Positions 1 through 10,864 of a stretch of 64,000 bases of DNA are shown piece after piece (the first letter of the stretch is position 1; each line of letters starts with the position of its first letter). The stretch is from Gnetum montanum (taxonomy: Eukaryota > Streptophyta > Gnetopsida > Gnetales > Gnetaceae). The stretch lies in contig MNCI01010502.1 of NCBI GenBank assembly GCA_015680685.1, positions 1-64,000 on the forward strand, in the 5' to 3' direction. The notes beneath the pieces are model-generated. The model was not told the DNA's origin and ran no database searches. It saw only the letters and a list, made by a program, of their open reading frames with translations. The position numbers and the translations under genes were made by a program.

Positions 1-1625
1 AATTAATCCATCTTAGCTGATACTTCTGTTGTTAGTTTTTGAATAAGCAAGGTTTTTCTATTCACCAACTCTTTGAGTGGTGACTCATCCTCTTCATTGC
101 AAAATTTCACTCCCTTCTTCTGAAGGGAGGGATCATGGTTGTACTCTTTCGCACTCTCTCTTTTTCATAGTTCACCTTCTTCTTTTGCTACTTGTTCCAA
201 CAAGCGATGAACTTCATGGGCTCTAAGTTCTGATAGTCTCCCTTAGGCATAAGTCCCAAGGGTTCTCCTCATCTCATGTCTGAGCCCATCTACAATGTGG
301 CAGAGTTGATCCCGCTATGCATAACCATGGCCCAGGCAACGATGTAACAATGCATAGTATCAACCCATGGCAACATCCAAGGGTTCATGAGTTCCTTGCT
401 TCCAGCCTTGGATCTGTTTACGCAAGTTAGACACTCTAGAGTATGTCTGATATTTATCGTTGAAGAGTTCTAACATCGTACTCCACCTCCTGATGGTTTC
501 CTGATCTAAGGATTGGTACTAACCCTCTGCTTCCTTGGTGAGTGTCCTAGAAAATAACTTAAGTTTTTGCCACTCGTTCTCTATGTTCTACAAGGCGCAG
601 GCATCATGGAATGCTTGTAAATGATGTTTCAGATCAACGTTGTATCCCCCTTCAAAGCATGGGATATTGTTCATGTCTAAGCGTTCGATCCAGTTGTCTC
701 TTAAATGCCTTGTTGGTATCCTAATTGCCTTCATTATATCGAGCATACTTTAGGTTTCAAGTAGGGGCTCATCATGATCATCTCTTTCATGACATCTATG
801 ATGTCTGCGTTGTTCCCTACTTTCCCTTTGTTCATGCCCTTGTCCTCTCTCTTGACTTTCCCATCAAGGTCTCTCATTTTACCTACCTCTATCCTCAACA
901 TTATGTTTGTGATGGCTACGCCCAGATGTCGAGGGAGAGGGTGTGTGATGAGATGAAGGAAAGGAAGAAGGGGAATCATCGTCATGGCGATGCTTCTTGC
1001 CTTCTCTTCAGCTACTATGGCCCTGTTCGTGGTGATGATCTAAGTGTCCATCCTTATCATGAGTTGTTGTTCCCTCTGTGAACAATTGGTGTTCACAGGG
1101 ATCAGAACTAGTGTTATGTATCGTTGATCATAGGTTTTGATACCCAACCTCCTTACCATCATTAGGAGTGGGAACATCATTTGATAGAGAACCTGTTATG
1201 AGTGGTTCACCATCTCTTATTTCGGTAAGGACGTGCAGGCCTTTGCCCTTCAACAGCGTATGTTGGCTCTCTTGCCTTGAGTCCCTCATAAGTTGTAAAG
1301 CTGTGGGATGGTAATCCCTTATGTCAAAATCACCCATAATGTATTCAGCGTATAATTCTATCATGCCAATCTATGCCAAGGCACAGAGGAGCATATTAGG
1401 GACTGATCGATCTAGAGGTAACACAATGTTACCTTGCAAATCTCTCTAGCATAGCCATTCGTCTTGATGAAGGATAAAAGTAAAGTCTAGAATATACTCA
1501 TTGGGATGAGTATAGACTATCCGGTATTTTTTAGGACTTGGAAGATTTTGGTTATGTGTTTTTGATTTCCGACTATTCTTTGTATTATCCCTAGGTGGTG
1601 AGTTGCTTTTGTTAGAAGAAGACAT
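1..1625 (-). pseudogene. gag of element F (decayed, partial)
   Basis: Structural protein of the retrotransposon particle. The likely start is the ATG at 1625-1623 (protein begins MSSSNKSNSPPRDN), 140 bases below the PBS. The frame stays open apart from two TAG stops through 1364-1128. Near 280-450 a second segment (LRKQIQGWKQGTHEPL, then LLHRCLGHGYA and QLCHIVDGLRHE) has the spacing of the central gag helices of Athila/Tat-type elements. Several stops and frame changes make it non-functional as it stands. The family call comes from this core only. Confidence 0.6.
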
Positions 1626-1748
1626 TGTTATTTCTCGGTGTGCTAATTACCGTTATATACATTTTTCTTTTAATTAACCCGAAGGTTCATTTCAGCTCCC
1701 AACGATGTGAGTGATATCCTATGTTCTATTCAGCGCACAAACACTTAG

Positions 1749-1766
1749 TCCTCAACAATGACACCA
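1749..1766 (-). other. Primer-binding site of element F
   Basis: One base inside the LTR the minus strand reads TGGTGTCATTGTTGAGGA. The initial TGG complements a tRNA CCA end. It is neither the common initiator-Met PBS (TGGTATCAGAGC) nor the TGGCGC type of elements A and B. I cannot name the tRNA. Confidence 0.5.
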
Positions 1767-1767
1767 A

Positions 1768-2551
1768 TGATGAGTGGCAAGATACCCCTACACTCAACCA
1801 TACGAATACAAGTGTAGTAGGCGCGATCCAGTCGAACTCCGTAGACTAAGTTCCTACACGCCCCATGGAACAGTTAGGGTTAATCATTCGTTGTCTTCCC
1901 AAACTTACTTGTAGTTGTCATGGTGTATGGTTAAGTAAGTCTGAGGTATATGATTTTTATAGCTTTTTATGTTTTTATCTCCTATGCTATCAAGGTGAAG
2001 GGTTGAGAAACTAATTACTAACTCTAACTAATGAACTAAGTCTAAATTACCTAGCATCAACATCCATTCCCACTTACCATACACACCCTGAACCGATGCA
2101 ACCATGGCTACCAAATGCTAATCGTTGTTGGGATCACCACGCTTAACGCACGTCCTTGAAGTGGTCATACTGAGGCACTAAACTAGGAGAAAAGGGTTGA
2201 GAGAGAAAGAAATAAATGAAAGATAATAAATAACAGGTAATAAATAATAGTAATAAAATCCTATTCCATGTGCTGCAAGGTTTATCCAAGAAGCTCATCT
2301 TTATTTCCGAACACAAACTTGTGTTCAGGTACAATGTTTGCTCGAATAAAGATCCGTTCACTTTGGGACTCCTACTGCGGGCACATGGAAAATATTTGAT
2401 CTCTGGAGTGATCAATCTACCAGAGTTTTCCTACTGTCTAGCCTAGGATGAGAAAACAAGGGAGAGCTACCTCTTATTTATAGATATGACGGTGCACCGC
2501 GATATCGCGAGGGATGTGATATCGTTGCCCATGCAATATCACATCTCATCA
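1768..2551 (-). repeat. 5' LTR of element F (784 bp)
   Basis: The boundaries are a perfect 7-bp terminal inverted repeat, TGATGAG at 1768 and CTCATCA at 2551, with the PBS directly inside. On the minus strand a TATA box is followed by purine-rich sequence, as expected for U3 to R. Upstream of it lie GATATC-containing repeats, with GATATCGCGAGG and a decayed GATATCGTTGCC nearby. The second LTR is outside the window, so the boundary is not confirmed by pair comparison. Confidence 0.65.
2475..2482 (-). promoter_or_regulatory. TATA box in the LTR of element F
   Basis: The minus strand reads TATAAATA about 70 bases inside the 5' end of the LTR, in a position suitable for starting transcription toward gag. 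Confidence 0.5.
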
Positions 2552-2645
2552 AAAACCCTAGTTGCTAATTCAATGCATCATAACTATAAGTGCATTGAAG
2601 AAAAAGGGGGAAAAAGTCTAGTTTACATTGGTTTTAGTTGGGAAA

Positions 2646-2650
2646 AACCT
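2646..2650. repeat. Left target-site duplication of solo LTR H
   Basis: AACCT directly before the TG of the LTR. It is identical to 4813-4817 directly after the terminal CA. Confidence 0.75.
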
Positions 2651-4812
2651 TGACTTTTCAAAATTTGAAATTTTTGGATTGTGGGCCCCACCCTACACCT
2701 TCACTTTTGACCAAAACTTACACCAATGCTGAGATTTTCTACCAATTTTAACACTTAAAAATTATGGCAACCTTACCACCATGCATCCATGTTGGGAATA
2801 CCATGCCTAGTGTGGAGACATGCTCATCACTTTATTAATTCATTAGACTTACAAATATCTTTCTATTTTTGGTAACCCAAACATACCTTTTTTAACTCCA
2901 AGTTCCCAAAATTGGGCAAAACATGAACAAGGATAAGTACCATGGATTTCAAAATGGGGCACTAGTCCTTAGTGGGGAAGAAGGGGGTAACACTCACTAT
3001 TTCCTCCCAACACTAATATACCACAATTTTGACCCTAAAGTGCACCCCACATGACCTAGAACCCCTCCAAGCATCTTTGGCAGCCTCAAAACCTCACCAA
3101 ACTTAGTCAAAACTAGTTAAAACTATTCGACATCTAGGATGTGATGTGTTCCATGCTAAGGAAAGCTTTTTCCACACTAACCCTCTCATCCTAGTCATTG
3201 ATAAAAGGGGGGAAGCCAAAAATAACCTAAATTAGTGACCTAATGACCATTTCTTAATGTCCAATGATCTCTAAACCCTATTGAAACCCTTTGGAGCTTC
3301 TAGAAGCCTAAAAATGGGTTAAACATGGTACAAAAATTCCATCCTCCTCTCATTTATGCTGGGGCCATCATTCCCAAGTTGAAGAAATGGATGAGATAGC
3401 ATGAGGCACTTAGCACCCTCTAAACTATCAAATCTTGACATCCAACATTAATTGTCAACGCAGAAAACCCTAGAGGTTGACATGCATGGTCGATAAACTA
3501 TTAATTTGGCCTTTATCTAACATTTTTTAGTAAGGGGGACCTCTTCCACACTGAGCCTTCCATACTTAGTGTCGAGAAAAGGGGTAAATCTTGAAAACCC
3601 CCTCATAGCCTTAAGAATGATAAGATCTTGACCTTAGGCACTGATGGCAAACATCAAAAACCCTGTGAGCACTCATGCATGGCTAGATCAACTGAAAATG
3701 ACTAGAAAAGCATTCTCCCAATTTTTCTATGCTAAGCATGGAAGCCTTAGTGTAGAAAAAAGGGGGAAGCCCAAAAAATTTCTTATGACCCTTGAAACAA
3801 TCAAATTTCAATGTTATATGATAGTAGTCGATACTAAAAACCTTAGGGGCCTACATGCATGCTTGAAAATAATCAAAAGTGATAAAAAAAATTATCCCAA
3901 ATTTTTCATGGTGAGCATGGAAGCCCTAGCATGGAAACAATGGGGGAAGCTAAAACATTACATAGATATCCTTGAAACAACCAAATTTTAACATCAAGTA
4001 GCAGAAATTGATATTAGAAAGCTTAGAAGCCTACATGCATGTCTAAAAATGACCAAAAGTGATCAAAAAAAATTTCCCATAATTTTTCATGCTAAGCATG
4101 GAAGCCTCGACATGAAAAAAGAGGGGGAAGTTCCAAAACCTCTCATCAACTTTCAAGATAGCCAAAATTTGACACCAAGCATCAACCATTATGGTTGGCA
4201 ACCTTAGAGACCTACATGCATGATAGAAAATGGTGTAAAAGTATAAAAATGTACTTCTCCTAATTTTTCCACCTTGATCATACTATCCCTATTGTGGAAA
4301 GAAGGGGGGAGTCCAAAAAACACTTAGAAATACTCAAAATTACCAAAAATCAATACCAGACCCTAGTCCATGACCCTAGTAGGCCTAAAAGCTAACATGC
4401 ATAGTCAGTTGAGGTCAAAATTTGGATCTAGAGTGGCTTAGCACTTGGATCATGGAGTAGATCACATCAACTTCAACAGGCTTTGAACTCCTACATAAGT
4501 GAAACCCCCCCTTTTTTTGCTCATACAAGCACTATTTGTACATATTTCTTTAACTTATTCTTCATTCTTTTCTCAAAAAAATTTTAAGTTTTGAGTTTTA
4601 TGTTCAAAAATAAATTTATTTTCTATGAATTAATTGGATCTATTTATATTCCCACATTTCACATCTCATAAGTCCCTAGTTGATCTGTCGAACCAGCTAG
4701 GGTGCCTCAAATCCCATTTTATCATGGAGGCCTTGGGTATTTAGGGTTGGGAAACTATTGCATTGAGGATCCTTGGTCTTCATTCCAATGATCAAGGTTT
4801 TCAATTGTAACA
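2651..4812 (+). repeat. Solo LTR H (2162 bp) with perfect target duplication
   Basis: It begins TG at 2651 and ends CA at 4812. It is flanked by identical 5-bp repeats AACCT at 2646-2650 and 4813-4817, the hallmark of an LTR insertion that lost its interior by LTR-LTR recombination. The right end (about 4490-4812) resembles the R-U5 end of LTR D at 50170-50484: both have a stop-rich AT tract, then AAGTCYCTAG, then an AGGG/CAGGGC-like block. Most of its length is a 180-bp subrepeat array. It lies in intron 3 of the antisense gene of E. Confidence 0.8.
3150..4330 (+). repeat. Tandem subrepeats of about 180 bp in LTR H
   Basis: A core of the form ATTTTTCATGCTAAGCATGG recurs near 3736, 3915 and 4096, at spacings of 179 and 181 bases. 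Weaker copies lie near 3165, 3350, 3555 and 4265. Each unit also contains a CTACATGCATG-like block and a GGGGGAAG block. The repeat length is a multiple of three, so an open frame (3644-3991) persists across two units; I do not regard it as a gene. Confidence 0.65.
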
Positions 4813-4869
4813 AACCTAAGTAGCCATAAAAACATTAGACATAACATAGGAAATCATCCTAGTTCTTAC

Positions 4870-7103
4870 CTTCTTCTTGCTTGATGAGGCTTGTAGAGGT
4901 CCCAGAGGTGAAATCCTTCTCCATAATGCACTTAGGGCTCACCCATTGGATATGTGGTGTCTTAGTAGCTGTAGAATTTTTGAGGGCAAGGTTGAAGACA
5001 TCAGTGCATTTATCAAAATCATCCTTTAATTGATCAACCATAATGGTTTTGATTTTCGAGCCTTTGGTAAATACACTTAATGTGGTTTGAGACACCACCA
5101 AGGTTTGATCATTCTTGACCAAACCTTGATCATTGACCCTATACCTGTAAGACATGCATAAAAACTAAAAGGTCAGAGGAAAGGAAAGTAAGATGATAAA
5201 ACCAAAAAATTAAGAACTTATAATAGCCATGCTTACACTGATAGCTGATACACTTTGCCAAGAGGATTCTGGAATAATCTATGGACTTGTTGTGCCACCA
5301 TCAAAGTATTATTATTATTATACTAAGAATACTCTAGCATGCTCTAGATCTTAGGCAAGTGACCTATATAGATGATGCCCCTAGAGTGGACCACCTTCCT
5401 TGCTACACAAATTTTCAGATTATTAGTTATGAACCTAACAATCTGAGTAGATGCCCAAGATAGTAAGGTCTTCACTATGATGTCAATTGTATCAATAGCC
5501 AAGTGTGGCCACATCATCACAAAAAAAATTTGAAGGAGGTAGGTAAGGAATTCCCTTACCCCTAGATGGAACCATAGGGTGCCCCACTCAAGAACCAAAT
5601 TTGGCATGGGGATGTTGGCCTTGGGGGAGTTGATGCAACATAGGATGCCCACCAACTCAACCACTATTAGGATGATCTTCAGAAAGGTCTTGCATGGGAA
5701 AAAAATACATACCAATTACAACCATGTATAAAATGTTTAGCACAAAGAAACAACAACTTTAAAACACTTAGAATTTCTTGAAAAATTTGCTAAGTATCCT
5801 AGTTAGAGTTGAAATTAGCCCCTGTAAAAAACTCTAGGATGTTAGCCAGAATTTCATCATAAATTGGAAAATAAATTTTATCATATCTTTTACAACCTTG
5901 AAAGATTATAGCCAAGACATAACAATGTTTACATCATCAAGTTATAATGCATTGAAACCTTGCATAACCTTTTTACCAAGCCTACATAATAACACTTGAA
6001 GCATAGAAAATAGTATTAGGAAATCAACCATAAAAGTTAGTAACAACTTTTTAAAACATGTCAAACTAGTCCTAAGCTCCTCCTAACATCTCTAGGAATC
6101 CTTAGGGGTATAGGACATTGGTAAGAAAAATCATTCAATATGTCAATGCTTTTCATCTCCAACTGGTAAAATTGATACAACAAAAAACAAACCTTAATTT
6201 GCGCAGCCATAACGAAAAACTCATTAAAAATCCATTTCAACTCTAATTTCAATTATTCCACCATCTTTAGAATCTTGAAACCGTGAACTTTATATCCATA
6301 GCTAGAAAAGCCAAAAATTTGTACCCATTTTAACAGAAAACATAACCAAATTGACATGAGTGTATCCATCATCACAAAGCCCTTTTCATGTGAGTTTAAT
6401 AGGAAATTTGCCAAAAATTCATTTTAGAGCCAAACATAGTTATTCTACCACTGTTTGAAGGCTTAAAGTGAAACCTACACATCCATAGCCATAAACAATA
6501 GAAAACCCTTCATTTTTATAAGAAATTCATTAACTTTTATGAAAAATTGAAAATGGGATAAAACATAACCATACAACCTAGCCAAAACATTCATAATGAA
6601 TTCATTACAACCTTAAATCAAATGATACCATAGCCATTAGAAATTTAAAACCTTGTATTAAAGACCTAAAATCATAGATTTTAAGAATCTCTAGATGTTT
6701 CCTTATAAATAATTACACAATTATGCTTGCTTTTTTTTACCAAAAATAGAAAAAACACATAGAAAACAACAAAACCTAATTTATAATTCCTATTAAATGA
6801 AACCTAAATGATCAAATATCCTTAGGAACACATAGAAAAATTCAAAATAGTGGGTGGGATTTTGCTAGAACTAAATTTTTTCAAACAAAATAGCCAAAAT
6901 CTAAGAAACTTTCCCACCCCAAATTGGGAAAACAACAACAAAATGGCCAAGAACACACAAAAACAACTAGCAATGGCCTACCTTGGAATGATGACTATAG
7001 AAATTTGAATCACCATAGGTCATGGGAGGTGGGAAATGCATTGAGCTACTACATCTGCATTCTTAATGACTAGGTTCTTGCTACTTCCACCCGTCTTCTT
7101 CAT
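4870..7103 (-). pseudogene. Antisense gene of element E (exons 1-3, diverged copy)
   Basis: Three exons align with those of the antisense genes of B and A. Exon 1 is 7103-6982 (122 nt, ATG start, donor GTAGGCC as in A). Exon 2 is about 5688-5237 (donor GTAAGC), and exon 3 is 5144-4870 (275 nt, acceptor TTACAG, donor GTAAGA). Exon 3 has exactly the B length, although the protein is strongly diverged. Exon 2 encodes FLKIILIVVELVGILCC and a later FVMMWPHL, matching FLIVLDIVGVLCY and IIMWLHL in B. Exon 1 has a TGA. Intron 2 is short (92 nt). Intron 1 is 1.3 kb, much longer than in A or B, and may hold further repeats. Exon 4 and beyond would lie left, where H and F are inserted. Function is unknown. 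Confidence 0.6.
5689..6981. other. Long intron 1 of the antisense gene of E; no gene seen
   Basis: AT-rich sequence with no convincing reading frame on either strand. It replaces a 270-294 nt intron in elements B and A, so it may contain an old, unrecognisable insertion. Confidence 0.35.
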
Positions 7104-7433
7104 TTTTCTTACTTGCAACGCTACAAAAGCCTTGGAAATCTTCAAGATCGAAGCTCCAATGCTTCCTAGAGGATCTCTAGGATCACCCACGCTAAGGATT
7201 AGAATATTTTCTAAGGTAAGGATCTCTACTAGATCTCTAAGTAATGTGTTGTAGGAGAGAATAACTAGTGAATTCGATCTTTTGGCAAAATTACATATCA
7301 AAACTTAATCAAAACCTAGGCTCCTTCTTACATGCCTTTATTGCCAAAATTATGCACTAAAACTCTTGGTGCACTAGTAGTGCAAAGTGGGGAAATTGTA
7401 GCTAATTCTAGGATGGTGGAAGTTACCACTAAG

Positions 7434-7494
7434 TGTACAAATTTTGAATTTTGAGATGGGGTCCACTAGACACCTCCCATGAAAAGCATGTTCT
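7434..7494 (+). repeat. Left end of an LTR-like segment (G), cut by element A
   Basis: From TG at 7434 the sequence (AAATTTTGAATTTTGAGATGGGGTCCAC) resembles the first 50 bases of solo LTR H, with a shared AAATTTGAAATTTT...GGGGYCCAC pattern. Element A interrupts it at 7494. The five bases before TG are CTAAG, and the same five follow a CA at 44931-44932, which may be a target duplication. Confidence 0.35.
7490..7494. repeat. Target-site duplication of element A, low-coordinate copy (imperfect)
   Basis: GTTCT here against ATTCT at 42341-42345. One transition separates the copies, consistent with age. Confidence 0.6.
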
Positions 7495-9129
7495 TGTAAC
7501 AATAGAAAATGTCGGTCACTGGAAATACCGAGTGAAGATCTGTGTACACAGTCTTAACCATGGATCCGTGTGAGGGCTGTGTTGGAGAAAACGGATCCAA
7601 GGTGCCCTGAACGGTCTTGTTTGATCAAACAGGGACTTACTTAATCAGTAAATTATTGAATATCACAATAGTATATATTTTATATATATTTTTCATGAAA
7701 TGAATTAATTCAGTGAATCGTAGAAGGAGTACAAAACAATGTAAAGAACTTGAAATAACGATAACGTCAATGCGACAAGGAAGATTAAATTTAGGAAAGA
7801 TGCGTAATTCCAAGATCTATGATTTGACTAGAAAGTTGAATGTATTGCATACAACGTTCCAACAGCAGATTTTGCTTATCTTTGCGCGAAGCATACACGA
7901 AACAAAAAGAAAACTGTTTAAAAGGGAGAACAGAATGAAGGTTGATCTACCTCATAAGCCAAAAGTGGAATGCAAGGAAGGTCAAGCCTAGATGTCTATC
8001 GATCAACTATTTTTGATCAATAAACTTTTCCAATCGTACCAGATGATCTCTCGATCTCTGATCTACTCCTTTTTCCCTCGGTAATCTTTGCTTAAAGATG
8101 CTAATGATCGCCAATGAAGAGGATAATGTTTTTGCCAAGAAGACTGATCACTCCCGTTGCCAATGCTCCAAAAATGCCTTATGTCCTTCAAAAGAAGAAA
8201 ATCCCTCCCCTCTTTTCATTTTTCTTCTTCAACTAGGGTATTTATAAGTTCAGCATCATATGGGAAGGCACGGTCTTGATGACACGTGTCTCGAACTTTC
8301 AAAACACCATTGACTTGACAATTTTTATGTTAAATCTAGTCATGCCACATTACGTCTTGGGGGCGAGATGCACTGTAAACCACTCTTGCTGAAACCACCT
8401 CATGATTACGCTGCGATATGATGATGAGCATATTGCTACACATGGATAACAAGTGTGTGTCTAGTACTACCTTAGTTGACTTTATACTGCATTACACTCA
8501 TTTACACTGCGTAGTGTAGCAGAGTGTAATGTGATGAATTCCACATGTGTTACACTTATTTATGCTGCAGAGCATAATAGAGCATAAAAGTGGTTAACTC
8601 AAATCGTTTATTGCACTTATTTAAGCTGCAAAGCATAATAGAGCGTAAAATGGTCAACTTTTCAACGCGTTACGCTTACTTACGCTACTTAGCCTAATAA
8701 AGCTTAAAGCAACCAATCTGTCGTGCTTCTTTTAACGTTGACTTTGATTTCTTCAAGGCTCATTACCTTGCTTGGTGTAATGGAGTGTGAATACAGTCCT
8801 GATCAAAATACTTGGTGGGATATGCGACAAGTCGTACACCGCTACTTAGGCCTCAAACTTGTCATATTTGCAGAAGTTCCAAATTTCTGTTGACTTCATT
8901 GCTACAGTATGCTACCTTCGTTACATCGCGCAGAATTACGTTGAGCAACATGACTCTACATTGCGTAATGTAGCATAAGGAGCAACAAAGTTAGACATTT
9001 TTAAGAAATTTGGAGACTTGATATTGCATGCCCTTTTGTGTTGTTCTGTTTTCTGGATTTCTACTGCGAGCTTTTGCCTGAATTGTGAATCTTAGCCTTA
9101 GGCCGATCCGTAATTTCCACAGTGTTTCA
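7495..9129 (-). repeat. 3' LTR of element A (1635 bp)
   Basis: On the minus strand it starts TGAAACAC at 9129. The far end at 7495 reads TGTAACAATAGA on the plus strand against TGTAATGACAGA in the partner. It aligns along its full length with 40706-42340, the same length. A TATA box is at 8239-8246. Many CG positions of the partner are TG or CA here, for example in the ACGCT-rich block near 8490-8535. Confidence 0.9.
8239..8246 (-). promoter_or_regulatory. TATA box of the 3' LTR of A
   Basis: TATAAATA on the minus strand, matching the same site at 41450-41457 in the partner LTR and the site in element B. Confidence 0.55.
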
Positions 9130-9146
9130 ATGGCCCCTCTTTGTTG
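9130..9146 (-). other. Polypurine tract of element A
   Basis: Immediately before the 3' LTR the minus strand reads CAACAAAGAGGGGCCAT. The AAAGAGGGG core is the likely primer for plus-strand synthesis. Element B has a weaker version of the same sequence before its 3' LTR. Confidence 0.55.
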
Positions 9147-10260
9147 ACATTTAGAGGGCTTGCCCGAAAGACGTCGACAAAGAATACGAAACACCAGATA
9201 GGTAAAAGTACCAACAACATCTGTCGATGGTTACTCAAGTGTCGCCCCATCAATCTAGAAGTGCAGAAGTGGGAAAACTGAAGATAAAATGATATGGGGG
9301 GAATTCTTACAGAAGTGAAAGGAGGGAGTTTCGGAGAAGACTCAAGTGGGTAAGTACAGCTTTTCACGAATAAGTCATGAGGCATGCTCCTGCAATTGCA
9401 TTTGCATGGAGTTATACCATTATATTATAGATAAAGGGGCTTGCAAGGATAAGTTGTGTTACATCTGCACGGCCTGCAAGAGTTGTTTTTCATCCATTTT
9501 TCCGACTCCCTTTTTTTTGGGTGCCCACTAGGTGAGTTACGTTGCGCCAGTTCATGGACCTAATTGTAATGCAGATGCGGAAAGTGTATGTTGTGTATTC
9601 ACATTTTGGACAAGGAAAGCAGATGGAATGGCCAAGGAGGGGAATAGGAACAAGAGGTCAGATTATGAGGAAGATAGGGTTACACTCCTAAGTAGACAGG
9701 CTAACCTGAGCAGCCATCTCAAAACACTGTCTGTTCTTCACTGCTCTGGTGAACGTACTTTTGAGACATCCTTGTAGAAACTAACCTAAAATTAAAAAGG
9801 AAAATGGAGAACACCATTGCTCAGCCGAATTGTCAAAGAAGTTGTTGAAACAAGTATCGTCCAAGGCAAGAGGAAGTGAGCAGGCCATGGGTAAGGGACC
9901 GTAGCAAGAGGCCAGGGTCCCAATGTTGATGCTCGACTTAGCAAGTCGCCATCAACCATCAGACTCATCGCACCGAACTGGTTATGCAAAGAACCAGCTA
10001 GATGAATCTATGAAGCTGGAATTTGATAGCAATGATGACCGAAGATTCCCAAGGCCATGGCCGATGAGAACTCCCTTGGGGCTTCGAACGGAAAAATTGA
10101 CCTCTCAGAAGTACCATCACTAAAATGGTCACAATAACGGTATCTCTGAGGGATCAGTAGTATGCCTATCAGCATATCCGAGGAATCAGCAGAATGCCTG
10201 CAAGGTAGTGATGCTAGGGCTGTCCCAACATCCCACCCCGTTCATTTTGCAGTTGCACAT
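9147..10260 (-). other. Non-coding 3' spacer of element A
   Basis: It lies between the post-integrase tandem repeats and the polypurine tract. It is recognisably related to 26940-28085 of element B over its length. Short open frames occur but are not shared, so I see no gene. Confidence 0.5.
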
Positions 10261-10269
10261 AGACATTTA

Positions 10270-10850
10270 CGATCGCTTGATTCATATGTTGGCGGTCTGT
10301 AGGTCCCAGTTTTAAGTCCTAGTAGACTGTTGTTGCTGGTTTTAAGTCCCAGCAGACCATGGTCTCAATTTGAATTCTGGGTGGACTAAAAAATGCTAGT
10401 TTTACATCATAGTAGATGGCGGTAGAGCTGATTTATGGTCTCAACAGACCATGCTATGGATGTCAATTTCATGTCATGACCTATGGACAAGTTTGTGTTG
10501 GTTTTACATCTCAGTAGACGGATGCTTACCTTTGCTAGTTTTATGTCATGGTGGATAGCCGGTGCCAGTTTAGCATCGTGGCGAACGCATGCAGGAAATG
10601 CTAGTTTTATGTCTTTGAGGACTTGTACAACACTGCCAGTTTTATGTCATAGCAGACGGTTGCAATTTGCTATTTTTACGTCGTGGAGGACGATTGTTGC
10701 TAGTTTAGCGTCATGGCGAGCACGTGTAGAAAGTGCCAATTTTACGTCGTGGCAGATGATCATTGCCAGTTTAGCATCGTAACGGATGCGTGTCGAGAAT
10801 GCCAGTTTTACATTGTAGTAGATGATTGTTGCGTCTGATGTTAACACTGG
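10270..10850 (-). repeat. Tandem repeats after integrase in element A
   Basis: Units of about 30-35 bp, each ending in a core that reads TAAAACTGGCA on the minus strand (plus: TGCCAGTTTTA), separated by a variable GTCCGCYACGA-like block. The matching array in element B is at 26440-26935. The plus-strand open frame 10483-10782 is only this repeat read through. Confidence 0.75.
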
Positions 10851-10864
10851 ATATGCAGCTAGAT

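Larger units (their letters stand above)
1..2551 (-). mobile_element. Element F: 5' end of a Ty3/gypsy-like retrotransposon, running off the left edge
   Basis: Reading the minus strand leftwards there is an LTR (2551 to 1768), a one-base spacer, a TGG-starting primer-binding site, a leader of about 140 bases, then a gag reading frame that continues to position 1. The pol part and the other LTR lie outside the window, so the target duplication cannot be checked; the five bases right of the LTR are AAAAC. The insertion lies in older element E, whose antisense-gene sequence flanks it on the right. Superfamily assignment rests on the gag type and is an inference. Confidence 0.75.
2552..7433 (+). 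mobile_element. Element E: internal fragment of an old Tat-like element (with H inside)
   Basis: This is the host DNA for insertions F and H. It is recognised only by the diverged antisense gene it carries, which matches those of A and B exon by exon. Because that gene is antisense to gag-pol in A and B, element E should run on the plus strand with its pol to the right. The decayed pol at 45530-48850, beyond element A, is the natural candidate. Left and right ends of E are not defined in the window. Confidence 0.55.

Noticed and set aside
3644-3991. 115-codon plus-strand open frame
   Set aside because: It spans two units of the 180-bp LTR subrepeat, whose length is a multiple of three; no family signs.
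8461-8760. Repeat-spacer pattern resembling a CRISPR array
   Set aside because: Units are imperfect palindromes within an LTR, unequal in spacing, in a plant genome.
9532-9777. Open frame in the 3' spacer of A
   Set aside because: No counterpart in the matching spacer of B.
10483-10782. 99-codon plus-strand open frame rich in SFMSW and ASLASW repeats
   Set aside because: It is the post-integrase tandem repeat of element A read on the non-coding strand; a similar frame exists on the reverse of the array in B.
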